NCBI RefSeq assembly: GCF_000002595.2
Contig: NC_057004.1
Span: 2,525,478 to 2,589,477 of the forward strand
Reading direction: 5' to 3'
DNA: 64,000 bases
DNA from: Chlamydomonas reinhardtii
Taxonomy: Eukaryota > Chlorophyta > Chlorophyceae > Chlamydomonadales > Chlamydomonadaceae
Each line of letters opens with the position of its first letter. Within the stretch, counting starts at the first letter, position 1. Below the pieces are notes generated by a model. That model did no database searches. It was given only the letters and a program-made list of their open reading frames with translations, and had not been told where the DNA came from. This document shows, in pieces, positions 11,496 through 22,261 of this stretch. The translations under genes were made by a program, and so were the position numbers.

Positions 11496-11601
11496 CAGCG
11501 GGGGCGCGTGCGCGCATCTTGGTAGCGGAGGGGGCGGAAAAGGCCACATGGAGGTGGAGAGTGCAGCGCCGCCCAAGAAGCGGTGCAAGCGCGCAGGCTG
11601 A

Positions 11602-12346
11602 GGAGCCGGCTGGTGTCTAGGTAGCGGTCCGCGGTGGGGCTGGCAGGGCATGCGTAGCAGCATGACAAGTAGTGCGGCTGTTGACAACTGTGCTGCGTCT
11701 GGCTGCGGTTGGCTCCGCTGTGGCATCGCGACTGCTAGATAGGCACCTGGTTTGGCTATGTGCCTGTGGAAACCGACCCCGGCAGTGTCCGGGCGATGAG
11801 GTTGTTCGGCCTCAGACTGTGGAGGGGCTCAGCCCCTTTTCCCGTGACCGGGGAACACGTGCTGAGTGTCAGGCTGTGTGCATGTCGGGTTGTCCGACGT
11901 TCGGAGACTGTCCAGCCACTCCAGCGGCAGGTCATGGACGCGGCTTTGGCCATACTTTGTCGGTGTTGCGCGATTCAGGCGATCTGCGGAGGCATAGTCA
12001 GACCGGGTCGTAAGGGGGAACGGGCGTGCCCGCGGGCAAGACGGCATGGTCGATCGACGCCCTCTTCCCGATGGGCGAGCTACACGTCTGCACAGTTTCG
12101 CCCGGAACAGCATACAACTAAAAAGACTATCACATACATGACCCGGTGCTTTGTTTCCCAACGTCGTCCCTCACTTTCGCCTTGTCATTTGCTCGCTAGT
12201 TTCCTTGGTTGAATGTGGCGCAGACGTCAGCCATAAGGGGCTTAGCGGGTCACAGACCCCTACGAGGGGCAAGGCTCGCTGGTGGACAAGGAGCAGGAGC
12301 GAATCGGCATCGCTGCAGGCACTGGTGAACGATCGCGATTTGCATC
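11602..12346. other. 3' flank of the Fanzor-type remnant and upstream region of the CK1 fragment
   Basis: Sequence after the TGA (GGCTGGTGTCTAGGTAGC) resembles that after the tail fragment at 18393, and so does GCCTGTGGAAACCGACCCC near 11760. It is probably the element's 3' untranslated part. The remainder, to 12346, would include the promoter of the CK1-like fragment. No other gene is seen. Confidence 0.45.
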
Positions 12347-13511
12347 ATGAACGAGCAAATCGTTGGCGGGAAGTATCGCTTGGGCCGAAAGCTTGGAGGT
12401 GGCAGCTTCGGAGAAATTTTCCTCGGTGAGTTGCGGGGCGTTCGCTTGGGGCGGGAGAGCCAGCGTGCTGACGTGCTCGGCGCTATTGCAGGAACAAACC
12501 TTCAAACTGGCGAAGAGGTCGGCGTGAAGCTGGTGCGTTAGTGCGAGGGAAAGGCTTTGCGTGCCGCCCCATGCTTACACGGCTTCCGCGCTTGCAGGAG
12601 CCGGTAAAGGCGCGCCATCCCCAACTACTATATGAGTCAAAACTATACAAAATCCTGCAAGGCGGTGGTGGGTCAGGGCGAGCTGCGTTCGCGCAGCTGG
12701 GGCCCTCGGTCGTGCTGCAATTTGCGTGCAGCTTTTCCGCTCCTGTAGAGGTGTTGGGCGTTAAAACTCGGGGGCTTAGCGAAACAACACTACGCGCCCG
12801 CGACCGTTCACAGTGGGCATCCCCAACCTGCGCTGGTATGGCATCGAGGGCGAATACAACGTCATGGTCATCGACCTGCTCGGTCCCAGCCTTGAGGACC
12901 TGTTCAACTTCTGCGGGCGGTGGGTGGCCAGATGGGGCTTAGCGCACGGGACGGGGACCACAGGGTTTCGACGGCGCACAGACAAGGGTATGGGAAGCGG
13001 GAGCTGGGCTCCAGTAGATGCGTGCTGCACGCCACATGGTATTCTCCTTTATACAGCAGTCTCTGTAAGAACCTAATGACAGTAGCACAGCTGGGACTCG
13101 AGGGGGGTGCATTGGTGGTGGTTGGCCGGAGTCCGCCAGAGCCAGGGCCAGGGGCTGTGCCCTGACACGCCTGCTTATCGCATCTCTGCTTCAGCGTCCC
13201 CGCGACAATAGATGACACGGAATAGTACCTGTTTGGAGTCGAGCCCCGGGATTGGCGTTGATATCCTGTGTATGCTGCATTCTCTGCAGGAAATTCTCGG
13301 TCAAGAGCGTGCTCATGCTGGCGGACCAGATGATCTCACGCGTGGAGTACCTGCACTCGCGCAGCTTCATCCACAGGCACGTTTACTTGGGCGCCGAGCA
13401 TTGTGTGGGGCCCCGCCACCAAACATCTTGGGAGCTGTACTGACCGTGCTCCTTTCCTGTTGTGTTCCCTTGCTTCACCCGCATCTCCATGCCCGTCACA
13501 GAGACATCAAG
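12347..13511 (+). pseudogene. Casein kinase 1 gene fragment truncated in the catalytic loop
   Basis: Six in-phase exons: 12347-12425, 12492-12532, 12598-12667, 12814-12919, 13290-13376 and 13502-13511. They encode about 130 residues that match the N-lobe of casein kinase 1 closely: [25 protein letters not shown] with the ATP lysine, [40 protein letters not shown], and [20 protein letters not shown] ending in HRDIK. CK1 proteins then continue with PDNFLMG, DFGLA and the C-lobe. None of that is found before the next plus-strand gene starts at 14719. The intact reading frame suggests recent duplication or rearrangement. It cannot make an active kinase. The intron between exons 5 and 6 appears to use a GC donor (AG|GCACGT), the only option that gives HRDIK. 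Confidence 0.85.
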
Positions 13512-14718
13512 GTCCGTTCAACGTGTTGTGCACGAGTTTTGCGTGCTGGGGCCGGCCCATTTACTCGGCTATGGGTTGGTTCAGGCGCGGTGTGGAACTG
13601 GGTGTTTAGCCTAGCGTGCTGCTGCCGGGGCATCTAGGTTCGCTGATCGCATCTCATAACCAAATTCAGCACCGGCGGAGAGAGGCGCTGCAAACCTGGT
13701 TGGTTGCGCAGGGAGGTTGACGGCGCAATTTGCCGCTTCGTCCTCCTCCTGGGCTTCCTCCTCGGCGAACGGTTCTGCATTTCTACTTCTCGCTCGCAGC
13801 ATGCGCCTAGTGCCTTAAGGTCGTTCAGCGCGGCTTGTCGGTTGTCAGCCACAGATGCTGTGCCGATAAACAAAGCGGGGTAGGGATACGAGTGAATGCA
13901 AGGATTGCTGTGATGGTCAGTGGTGGTGGACATCCCGAACTTGTGCTCTAATTTACGCTCGTGGGTGAGCGCATGCAGGGACGTAACTGCCGAGGGTTGA
14001 AGAGGTAGCGAGGCGAGGATACTATGTAGCATGGAGGCTTAGCAGCTTGCAGACAGCTAGCGATGCCGGTGCACGCCACGGATTGGAACCTGGATCGGGA
14101 CTGGATCGACTGGCACATTGTTCGACTTGAAACTTCAAAGCATTCTCGATTTCTCGATGACGACACGCGGGCCACCTTCACCGACTGCCAATAACCATCA
14201 CCCGTTGCCCAACACTGCCCACTCAGCCCTTGTTCACCACACGGACGTGTCCAGACTCCTTCATCTGCGCCTGCGCCGCAGCACTTCTGCCCTCATCTAC
14301 CGTCACCCACTGCCAAACACCGTCACCCGCTGCCAAACACCATGCGACAGCAGCCACTCCCCGACATCCCAACAGCCGCGGAGCAAAGGGCCAGCAGCAG
14401 CACGCCACCAGCACCGCACACCGCGGAAGGAGCAGGTGCCGGCGGCGGGATAGGCTCCCTGTAGCCAGGACCACCCGAAAGGAGGGAGGGTCAGACTTGT
14501 GTCGCTGGCTGCCGCACGTGCCTGCGCATCCCTGGAGTACCCTGTTACCCCATGCGGCCGTGGTGACGATGCTGCAGAATTTTGACTCGGAACTGTCTCA
14601 GTGATAAGAGTGCTAGGCTGATATATACTGCTGATATACCCTCAGGCTTTCGCCAGCATACAGCTTCTTCGCTTCCATAAAGTTAGTCCCAATCTGGGCG
14701 CTCCTCAGGAGTTTCACC
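13512..14718. other. Noncoding stretch after the CK1 fragment
   Basis: No CK1 C-lobe exon and no other supported gene is seen. Around 14190-14345 a loose tandem repeat of a CACCC(G)TTGCC(A)AACACTG-like unit of about 19 bp occurs at least three times. The end of this region would carry the promoter of the prolyl hydroxylase. Confidence 0.5.
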
Positions 14719-17700
14719 ATGATTATGCGAATATGTTCGTTGGGTTGCATAATACTTTCGCTGGCAAGCTGGCGAAGTGTACAGGGCAAGTCTTGCAATC
14801 GACGACCCAAGTTTGCGCACAGCGAGCATCGTGACATTGCCGAACCTATTTTAAACAACAACCATATAGCTACAACAACGGTGCACGGGCTCGCGGCTAA
14901 CGCGCTGTAGCGGAATGTGTTGTGGGGTGCTATATGGGTTAGCTGGGATCAGGCGGTTCTTCTTCCGCCACGGTTGCAGGGAAATCGCGAGTGATATGCA
15001 CTGACCAGCATTTCGCTGTGTCATCGCAGGCTCTCGAAGTGAGGAAGACACATTCATAGGGTGGCAGGGCGAGCAATATGCTGCCTTCCACACGAGCACG
15101 GCCAGTGACGAGGTCATCGGCGAGGGCAGCCTCTTCAGCTTGAATGAGACCGCGCGGCCAGCATGGTACGTGCAGTGCGGCACGGGCAGGGCAGCTGTGG
15201 TATGCGTGATGCGCGGGGTTCAATAAAGGGGCGGTGGGGCCGTGGCAGCAACCCGCGTGGCGTGGCGCTCAACTCTAGCAGGTCTGTCACCCAGGACTGC
15301 CATATGTCCCCGGCTGAGTCGGGCGGCTGGCGGAAGGGCTGCTCGTGCTGCCCGTCCCCTCCACGGGAGAGCAGCCGGCCTGTGGGATTCAGGGCTGTGC
15401 GTAGTACACCAGGCTTGTGTACGACTGCAGAATTAGTACCGAAGTACGTCCAAACGGCACTGGGGTCTAGCTAGTGACACGGATGGGTTATCACCGCGGA
15501 TTCCCCTCGACGCTTCCTTCTCAGTACGTTGGCGGGTCTGCGGCACCAAACTTGGTCAGCCATGGGGCTAGCGTGTCGCTCACGTGAGCGTGGATGTGCC
15601 TACGTGCCTGCCAAGTGCAATCCGGGCAAATGCGTGGAATTTTACAGGGACCGGATGGGTAATGTGTTTAAGGGCGCGTCCTGCCCCTGCCTACCCCTGT
15701 GCACCTTGCGTGGTTGCGGCCTGGCGGGACAAAGTTCGGCAGCCTGATTTCCTATGGGCAGGCAGACCGTTGCAAGTGGGTGCACAATACTATGCCCTAT
15801 GCAAGGGAGGCGGCCGGCCGACAACAACAGGCAAACAAGTGAATGACACACAACAACCCGACCTCTGCACACATCCTCGCCCAGGCACCAAGGTGTAACC
15901 TGTTGAGCTCTCCCCGCTGCATCCACAGGATTCAGACCATCAGCTACAAGCCTCGGGCGATGGTGTACCACAACTTCCTGTCGGACCGGGAGTGCAGGCA
16001 CATCATTGACCTGGCGCATGCACAGGTGGCTGGGCGGTTCATGGGCAGCTGGACAGGACACCGCCGGTACTGCCACAGTAGTTGGATGTAACTGTAGTCC
16101 TCGGTGATGAGGCGTGTGAGCCCCCACGGTCAGCACCTGCCTGTCGCCCTTGCAGATGAAGCGGTCCACCGTGGTCGGCAGCAAGAACGCGGTGAGGCGG
16201 ATGCTGCTGTGTCTGATTTGTGCGCAGCCATGGAGCATATCACGCTGCGGTTTGCAGTTTTGCGGGGCTGCAGTAAGCGAGAACACACTGGGCCCACCGA
16301 AGCGTCATCAGGGCCACAGGGGGCATCCATGGATGTGATGGGGACTTGGAAGTTTGTCAAAGCACGCTATCAGCCGGACTGCTTAGGCTGCAGGCGAGCA
16401 CGACGTCGGGATGTGGCACACGGTGCGCAGTATTTGCAAGACAGTCATGTTCCTGACGTGGTTGTTGACAGGGTGTTGTGGACGATATCCGCACAAGTTA
16501 TGGAACTTTCTTGAGGCGAGTACCGGTATAAGGGTGCTGTTAGGCTCCGTCAACGGGTCCCGAGGGAGCGGCTGAGTGGGGTAACAGAAGCTGATTTGGT
16601 TCGGGCTTTCGGCATGCTAACCTTTCGGTGTTTACTTCCACGCGCAGGCGCCACCAGGATCCCGTAATTGCGGCCATTGAGCATCGACTAGCGCTCTGGT
16701 CGCACCTGCCTGCATCACACCAGGAGGACATGCAGGTCCGTGGGCGTCATCCAGGCGGGAAAGATGGCATGCCCGGGTGGTGCATCATACCCGGCGAAAT
16801 ATACAATGCATACTTGCAGTCTGGCTGGGCCTCGACAGTTTCCATCGGTGGTGCAATCGCAAAACACACAGGTTCTCCGCTACGGGCCCACCAACAAGTA
16901 CGGGCCCCACATTGATGGGCTAGAGCGCGTGGCGACAGTTCTCATTTACCTCGTCGGTGAGTGACATGCCCGGGTCTATTGGTAGATTGCTGCGCGACGT
17001 GCGACTCAGTGACTTTGCGCGACGTGCGACACGGTGACTTCGCGTGACGTCCATCCCTCATTCGGCGCCCAGAGCCTGACTATGGTGGCGAGACGGCGTT
17101 CACGGAAAGGTGGGTGCTGCGCCTGTACACCTGGTGCCTGTTCTAGGAGCTTACGCATGCGATTGCTGTGCACTCATCATCACAAGCTCTACCTGCCCTG
17201 ACGCTGTATTTGCCAAGCGCTGTACCTGGCCTGACGCTCATCCACTGCATCCGCCCACAACCACGCACCATACCGCGCCTGGATGTGCAGCGTGTGGAGC
17301 CATCCGGAGCTTCAGGGCCAGGCAGAGCGCGCCAACCTCTCGCAGTGCGCGCGCGGCCGCGTGGCCTACAAACCCAAGCGTGGCGACGCACTCATGTTCT
17401 TTGACACCATGCCCGATTACAAGCAGACCGACGTGCACAGCATGCACACGGGGTGTCCCGTGGTGGAGGGTGTCAAGTGGAACGCGGTCAAGTGGCTGCA
17501 CGGCACACCGTTCCGAGGTACGGGTTTCGGGGGCGGCATGCATGTGTATATTCCGGGACAGGCGGGGCTGTGTTGAGGACGAGTGGATGGATTGAGCGGC
17601 TGAGAATTGTGCTGTTCCTACATGGCCGTGCCATCCCCGCAGGCGACGAGTATGAGCGCGCTCTCAAGGTATGGACGCGTGATGACACATAATCAGAGCT

Positions 17701-18248
17701 AGTGTGGGTGCCAGTGTACGTATGGGCGTATGGTTGAGTCTCCTAGCAGAAGCAGTATGATGCCGAACCGCTAGCGGTGGGCTCCTTACCTGCATTCCAT
17801 GTAATGCCTCCCTTTCTACATCCCCGTAGGAGCCCTTCAAGCCGCTGCCGGACCCGGGCATTTGTGCCAACCTCCATGAGATGTGCGAGACCTGGGCCTT
17901 GCAGGGCGAGTGCAAAAACAACCCAGGTGCGCGGCACACCGGGTCGATGGGGAGCCCTAGTGCAGTACCTGCTGGTAGCCTTAGAAACCCGCAAGCTGGT
18001 TCCGGTTCTTATCTCTGGTTACTGCTCCTTATCCGCTTGCAGTCGGGTTGCCGATCCTGTGTGCTGAGCATTCTCACCGCACGCTTGTGACAGGCTTCAT
18101 GATTGGGGCAGGAGCATCCATGGGGTCATGCCGCCTGGCGTGCAACGACTGCGAGAGGTGCGCTGAGGGCGACATGGACTGCTACCGCCGCAACCGGGAT
18201 AGCGGCGGATTTTTAAATTTTGATGAGTCGGAGCTGAAGGGCATCTAG
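14719..18248 (+). CDS. Prolyl 4-hydroxylase with signal peptide and C-terminal ShKT domain
   Basis: Twelve in-phase exons give about 364 residues: 14719-14785, 15030-15165, 15929-16025, 16156-16191, 16472-16515, 16648-16735, 16872-16956, 17073-17109, 17291-17517, 17643-17668, 17830-17926 and 18094-18248. The N-terminus (MIMRICSLGCIILSLASW) is a likely signal peptide or anchor. The 2-oxoglutarate/Fe(II) fold begins at ISYKPRAMVYHNFLSDRECR. Metal ligands are the His and Asp in YGPHIDG and the distal His in VHSMHTG. The Lys in EGVKWNAVKW would bind 2-oxoglutarate. The last two exons form a six-cysteine ShKT module (CANLHEMCETWALQGECKNN, then CRLACNDCERC). The enzyme hydroxylates peptidyl proline, probably in the ER on Hyp-rich wall or matrix glycoproteins. 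Exon 1's donor is uncertain (GC at 14786 or GT at 14777). The intron at 16516-16647 appears to be GC-AG. Confidence 0.88.
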
Positions 18249-18283
18249 ATTCTGTTGGTCGTGTATGGTAATGTGCATGCGGC

Positions 18284-18288
18284 TGTAA
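18284..18288 (+). terminator. TGTAA poly(A) signal of the prolyl hydroxylase gene
   Basis: TGTAA, the volvocine poly(A) signal, occurs 36 bases after the stop codon. A second TGTAA is near 18334. Either could direct 3'-end formation. Confidence 0.5.
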
Positions 18289-18392
18289 TCACAGCAGAGC
18301 AGGGGTGTAGTAACCGTGCGCGCGTGCATAGCCCGCATTGTAAAACTGCCATGTGTTATCTAGTAGTGACCGTTTGCCAGGTCGGCGTGCAT

Positions 18393-18480
18393 GTGCGTAG
18401 CGGAGGGGGCGAACAAGGCCACGTGGAGGAGGAGAGCGCGGCGCGCGGTTGGTGTCTGGTTAGGGGCTTTGCTGGCGAGC
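18393..18480 (+). mobile_element. Fanzor-type element 3' tail fragment, copy 2
   Basis: GTAGCGGAGGGGGCGAACAA and the following GGCCACGTGGAGG...GAGAGCGCGGCG parallel the last coding bases and stop region of the gene at 11517-11601. The TGGTGTCTGG that follows matches its 3' flank. The segment for PPKKR is lost and no upstream exon is present, so this is a short 3' remnant. Confidence 0.6.
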
Positions 18481-18539
18481 ATAGCGCCGCGCAGTGTGTG
18501 GTAGGCCGCAGCAGTGAGGAGAGTTGTGGCTAGAGGGTT

Positions 18540-18890
18540 TCCTGCTGTTTGATTGATTGCTGGCTGTGCCTGTGCCTGTACGAACCGACCCCTGGAGATG
18601 CGGTAGACGCTTGCGGCCTCAGCAGGCTAGAGACGTGGCACTTTTCCAACTATCTTGTCCGGTACTCCCGACTCCGTCCCGAGACAGCCGCCGACAGCCT
18701 CTGACTCCCAGTGGCAAGTTGGACGCCGGCGTTCGACCAGCCATGCACTTCTGCTCTGCCACTGCAAACTGTTTGCTGTCTGCTTACGGGTCTGGGCATC
18801 GGCTGCACCCTACGGGACCTCGCCAACCTGCCTTGAACCCTGTCCCACCACACTCCCAGTGGCAAGTTGGACTAGCCAATGGCGTTTGTG
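18540..18890 (+). repeat. Dispersed repeat, copy 2 (reverse orientation)
   Basis: The start (GCCTGTACGAACCGACCCC) resembles sequence downstream of the Fanzor-type gene near 11760. The 18690-18880 part matches 3050-3165 and 49806-49930 in reverse complement. ACTCCCAGTGGCAAGTTGGAC occurs twice inside it, near 18707 and 18852. This links the dispersed repeat to the 3' ends of the Fanzor-type elements, so it may be part of them or a second element inserted there. Confidence 0.5.
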
Positions 18891-19225
18891 TACCTGACTC
18901 CAGACGCTCCTTGGGGTAACACCAAGCAGCGGTCGGTATGCGGTAGAATTACATGGCGGCGCACGTCATGCACCCTAATTCAGCGCCACGCATCCACGCC
19001 GCCTAGCTCTGTACCTGTACCGTGTCATCTCTGTGCTCATCCGGTACCGCTTGCATGGCAGCGTTTGCACAACATTGCACACACGCCTGGCACGTTCACT
19101 CCCATGCACCGCGCGGCACCTTGGGTTTTACCGCACCCCAGACTAGACCTCATCGCTGCTGGGGTCCTAGACACCGATGCCATCAAAGCGCCCAAGCGCC
19201 TGCAGGCACAGTAGCACACCTACCC
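18891..19225. other. Short intergenic stretch
   Basis: Convergent flank between mobile-element debris and the 3' end of the primase gene. No feature is supported. Confidence 0.4.
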
Positions 19226-21902
19226 TCATGCAGCGCCTTGCGACTCCCCTCTCCCCGCCGAGCTCGTGGGCGCCTCAGCGCCCGTTGCACCCGAGTTGTG
19301 CCCCACCTGCGCCGGGCTGTCGCCTGTCCCTACACCCGCCTGCCCGGCCCCCGGCCGCATCGAGGACTTATATGTATACTTGGGCTGCGCCTTTGTCCGG
19401 TACTTGGACTTGATGTAAATCTTGAGGGCCACACTCTCGTCCGGCTGCACCTCAAGGCTCACCACCAGCGGCAGCTTGCTGCTGCCTGGCGGAAGCGGCA
19501 CCTGCGGCACCGGCGGCCCGGTCTGCTGGTACTGCTCACGCAGCTCCATGCGGCGCCGCCGCCGCTCCTCCATGCGCTGCTTGCTGGCCCTGCACGGCGG
19601 GTGAGGTACGGGCACGCAGCACAGATTAATAACAGGGCAACGAAGTCTACATCATTTGCGGTGCACACAGCCAGACCATGCCTCGTTCTTCCATTGCTCC
19701 CGTGTTTTCCTCCCCAGCCTCAAACCAAATCCATTAAAACTCCCAGTGAGCCCTGCCCTGCCAGCCTCACTCGAAGTCGTTGAAGATCATGTCCAGGTAC
19801 GCGGGCGAGCGCTCGAACGCCGCCACCTGCTCCGCGCGGGGGAAGATGCTGGCGGCGGCCAGCACGCCCGCCGTCAGCCGTGTGGGCCGCCACCGCCCAT
19901 CCGGGCCCAGCTTGGCAGGCGCATAGGCCTTGTCCTATCCAGGGCACGTGGCAGTCAGCAGCAGCAGCATGTCAGGGCGCACGCACGTGGGGCCTGGTCA
20001 GCCCCGCGGAGCATATCCAGATGACAGAGTGCCTGCGGCGACCTTGCTGCCGCTAGTGGCCGCCATGCACGAAGGAGCGACGCCACAAGCTTCGCCCGCA
20101 GCCGTCCCAACCCTACACGCCGTGACCGCACGCACCTGCTGCGCCACCCACGCGGGGTCGCTGTCCATCCAGGGCGCCTTCTTGGAGCCCATCAGCCGCA
20201 GGCTGCCGTGCGGGAAGTCGATGAGCCGCTCCCAGTCCACGTCCATCCCGCACAGCCGCGGGTGCTCGCGGATGGCGGCAAGGATGCGGTCGCGGCAGCC
20301 GCTGGCCAGCAGCTCCGTGGTCAGCAGCTGCGGATAGTTGAGGTGCACCTGCAGTGCAGTGGCGGGCCCAGCAGGCGGTTGGAGCACTTCACACTAAAGG
20401 GGGGAGGGAGAGGGGGGTCAGCGTGGGGGGTCAGGTACAGGCAAGTAGGCAACGGCATGCTGCACGCACGGACATACGCCATCAAGGCCGCGGCCGTACA
20501 TCACGCGTCCGCGGAATACGGGGGCGCCTGACGCTTGCCTTGTAGGGCGTACGGATGGAGGTGATGACGTTTGCAGAGGGGAAGGTGTAATGCGCAGACG
20601 CGGTGGCGCTGATGAGCTCGATCAGCAGCGGCGTCACCTCCATGACACGCGCCAGGTCCGTGTCCCAGTCCCAGTCCAGCTCGACAAAGTACTTATACAC
20701 CTGCAGGTGCGGCGTCGGCCACGGGGTTGGGCCGGTTTCAACACCTTTTGGGGTTCAGGGGTGCGAGCGGCATGGGACAAGCAGTTGTTTCCGTGGGCGT
20801 GCAGACGCGTTGGCAGTTTTGATGCCTTAGGTCATGCCAACTGCACAAGTTGAGATGCACGGAGAAAATGTTTGGCTGTCTAAGAGGTCACCCGCATGAC
20901 GCCGCCCTCAGGACGACGCCCTCATCCTACTCATGCATGAATAGGTTGCGGCGCCCTCCAGGCCACCGCATCGCCCATCTCTGCAAACTCCGCCACACTT
21001 TCACGCGCGCGCCCGCGCACACACGCACCTGCTGCTGGTAGTTCTCCGTCAGGTACATCTGGTAGCCGTCCTCCAGCGCGGACACGTACGACTCCAGGAA
21101 CTGCCGGTAGCGGGGCTGTGCAGAAGCGGCAGGAGAGGGTGGAGGAAGGCACAGCGCGTGTACGAAACGGTCAAGTAGGTCAGAAGTGCGGGACGGCCTT
21201 GAGCCAGGTCACCCTGAAGCAAGCTTGGAGATGATTTCGCCTTGCAACTGTGCAGCCCGTCCCCAGCGCTGGAGCTGCATGTCTGCACTTCCGTGTTACT
21301 CCTACCTGCGGCACGTAGTACTGCCCCTTCTGCGCGTCCTTGGGCCCCAGGAAGGAGTTGACATTGAAGGTCTTGCCCGCTGGCACCGGAAAAGCCTCCA
21401 GGAAGTCAGGTCGCAGCTTATAGTTACGGAACGCCTTGCTAGGCCATATGCGGTAAGCATAGGCGACCGCGTAGGGCGGCTCCGGCGCCCTTGGGTGGTA
21501 CTCGCGCGCTTTCCCACGATTCCCTTCGCTGGCAGAGGACCCCGCAGCCTGGCCAGCTGAAGATAGCTCCTGCTGCGAGCCCCCAGACATGACCTGCTGC
21601 GGTGCACTGGCGACTTCACCAGCGGGCCAAGAGGTGCTGGACCCACTCGTGCCAGCCTGCTGCTGGTCTGGGTCCCCCACGCTCGCCGCTTGGGAAGACG
21701 CCACTACCTGACCTGGCACAGCTCGTGTTGGAACTCGCGCAACTCGAGCCTCCAACTTGGACCCCGGCCTCAAGCCGGACTCGACAGCACTTCTCGCATA
21801 GGCGCGAGGGGTTCTCGATGCCGTCGCTTGTCCGCTTGCGTTGCAGGTCGCACCGAGTTCGGCACGGCCACTGCAGGCGCTTAGCCGGCCCAGAGCCAGC
21901 AT
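19226..21902 (-). CDS. Spliced archaeo-eukaryotic primase-polymerase (AEP superfamily) protein
   Basis: Six in-phase exons give about 543 residues: 21902-21306, 21115-21029, 20700-20539, 20393-20136, 19934-19771 and 19589-19226. The first 130 residues are disordered and Ser/Ala/Gln-rich. The fold follows: YRIWPSKAFRNYKLRPDFLE, then VYKYFVELDWDWDTD with the paired acidic metal ligands near 237/239. The His-containing strand is QVHLNYP, and RLIDFPHGSLRLMGSKKAPW carries the third Asp and the LRxxGSKK signature of AEP/D5-type primases. A basic Arg-rich helix and a Ser/Gly tail end the protein. Such proteins make primers or replicate DNA; related ones occur in eukaryotes, large DNA viruses and mobile elements. 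No helicase or capsid gene is next to it and it has ordinary introns, so a resident host gene is the simplest reading. It looks whole. The third intron appears to use a GC donor (AAG|GCAAGC). Family assignment rests on motifs only. Confidence 0.65.
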
Positions 21903-22260
21903 TCTTTCGCTATTCGGACTGGTGCAAAGCGTCAAGGGAGTGCACTTCTAGTTATCGTTTGCTTCCTGGCGACGTCTTGGAGTCTACATGGTAGGCAGAT
22001 TCTAACATAGAAGCTATGTCAGTTTGTCTCGTAAAATCTACGTGCGGGCTTCAATGTTCACGGTAAGCTCAGACACTATTGGCACGCAGCCCAAGTAAGC
22101 CCTTACAATAACCTCTACAACAAAGTCCTTAGTTGTCGGTTCATAAAACACTACAAAGACAGCGACTGACCATTGACGGATGCTCCGATGTTGCACACGC
22201 TGCCATCCCAACGGGGGGGTGCCTCAACCTCACCTGATCCACGCACACATCCCCTAAGTT
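21903..22260. other. Upstream region of the primase gene
   Basis: AT-richer noncoding sequence upstream of the primase start, ending where LINE-related sequence begins. No coding exon is seen. Confidence 0.4.
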
Positions 22261-22261
22261 C

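Larger units (their letters stand above)
10362..11601 (+). pseudogene. Disrupted Fanzor-type (eukaryotic TnpB-like) RNA-guided nuclease gene, 3' half
   Basis: Four exon-like blocks are visible: 10362-10445, 10528-10657, 10770-10892 and 11203-11601. The first reads YGLWHLLRFYRQWGQRRWRL. The second holds EEVIIGWGNANTGYGGCISR, the Gly-rich block before the RuvC-II region of Fanzors. The third has the zinc-ribbon pairs VCAKCG and VCNHCG. The fourth begins GRDVNSATNI, the RuvC-III motif with its Asp. The protein then runs through a long Gly-Ser array to PPKKRCKRAG and TGA, a basic nuclear-localisation-like tail. Exon 3 ends in TAG (10890-10892) just before a good donor, where related proteins usually have Trp, so TGG to TAG is likely. 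The YRTSK-type segment between blocks 2 and 3 and the RuvC-I half are not visible. The copy therefore looks inactive. Fanzors are transposon-borne; the host element's ends were not found. Confidence 0.75.

Noticed and set aside
11167-11726. Long frames on both strands across the GGCAGC array (poly-Ala, poly-Leu/Pro, Cys-Arg repeats)
   Set aside because: A pure hexanucleotide array is open in nearly every frame. Only the plus frame with Gly-Ser continues from RDVNSATNI to a sensible C-terminus.
14613-14861. Minus-strand 82-residue frame over the prolyl hydroxylase start
   Set aside because: It overlaps the signal-peptide exon antisense and has no splice or homology support.
15529-15747. Cys-rich plus-strand frame inside the second prolyl hydroxylase intron
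   Set aside because: Exon 15030-15165 joins 15929-16025 directly in phase to give the family-typical W-I-Q-T-I-S start, so no exon is needed here. It could still be an unrelated captured segment.
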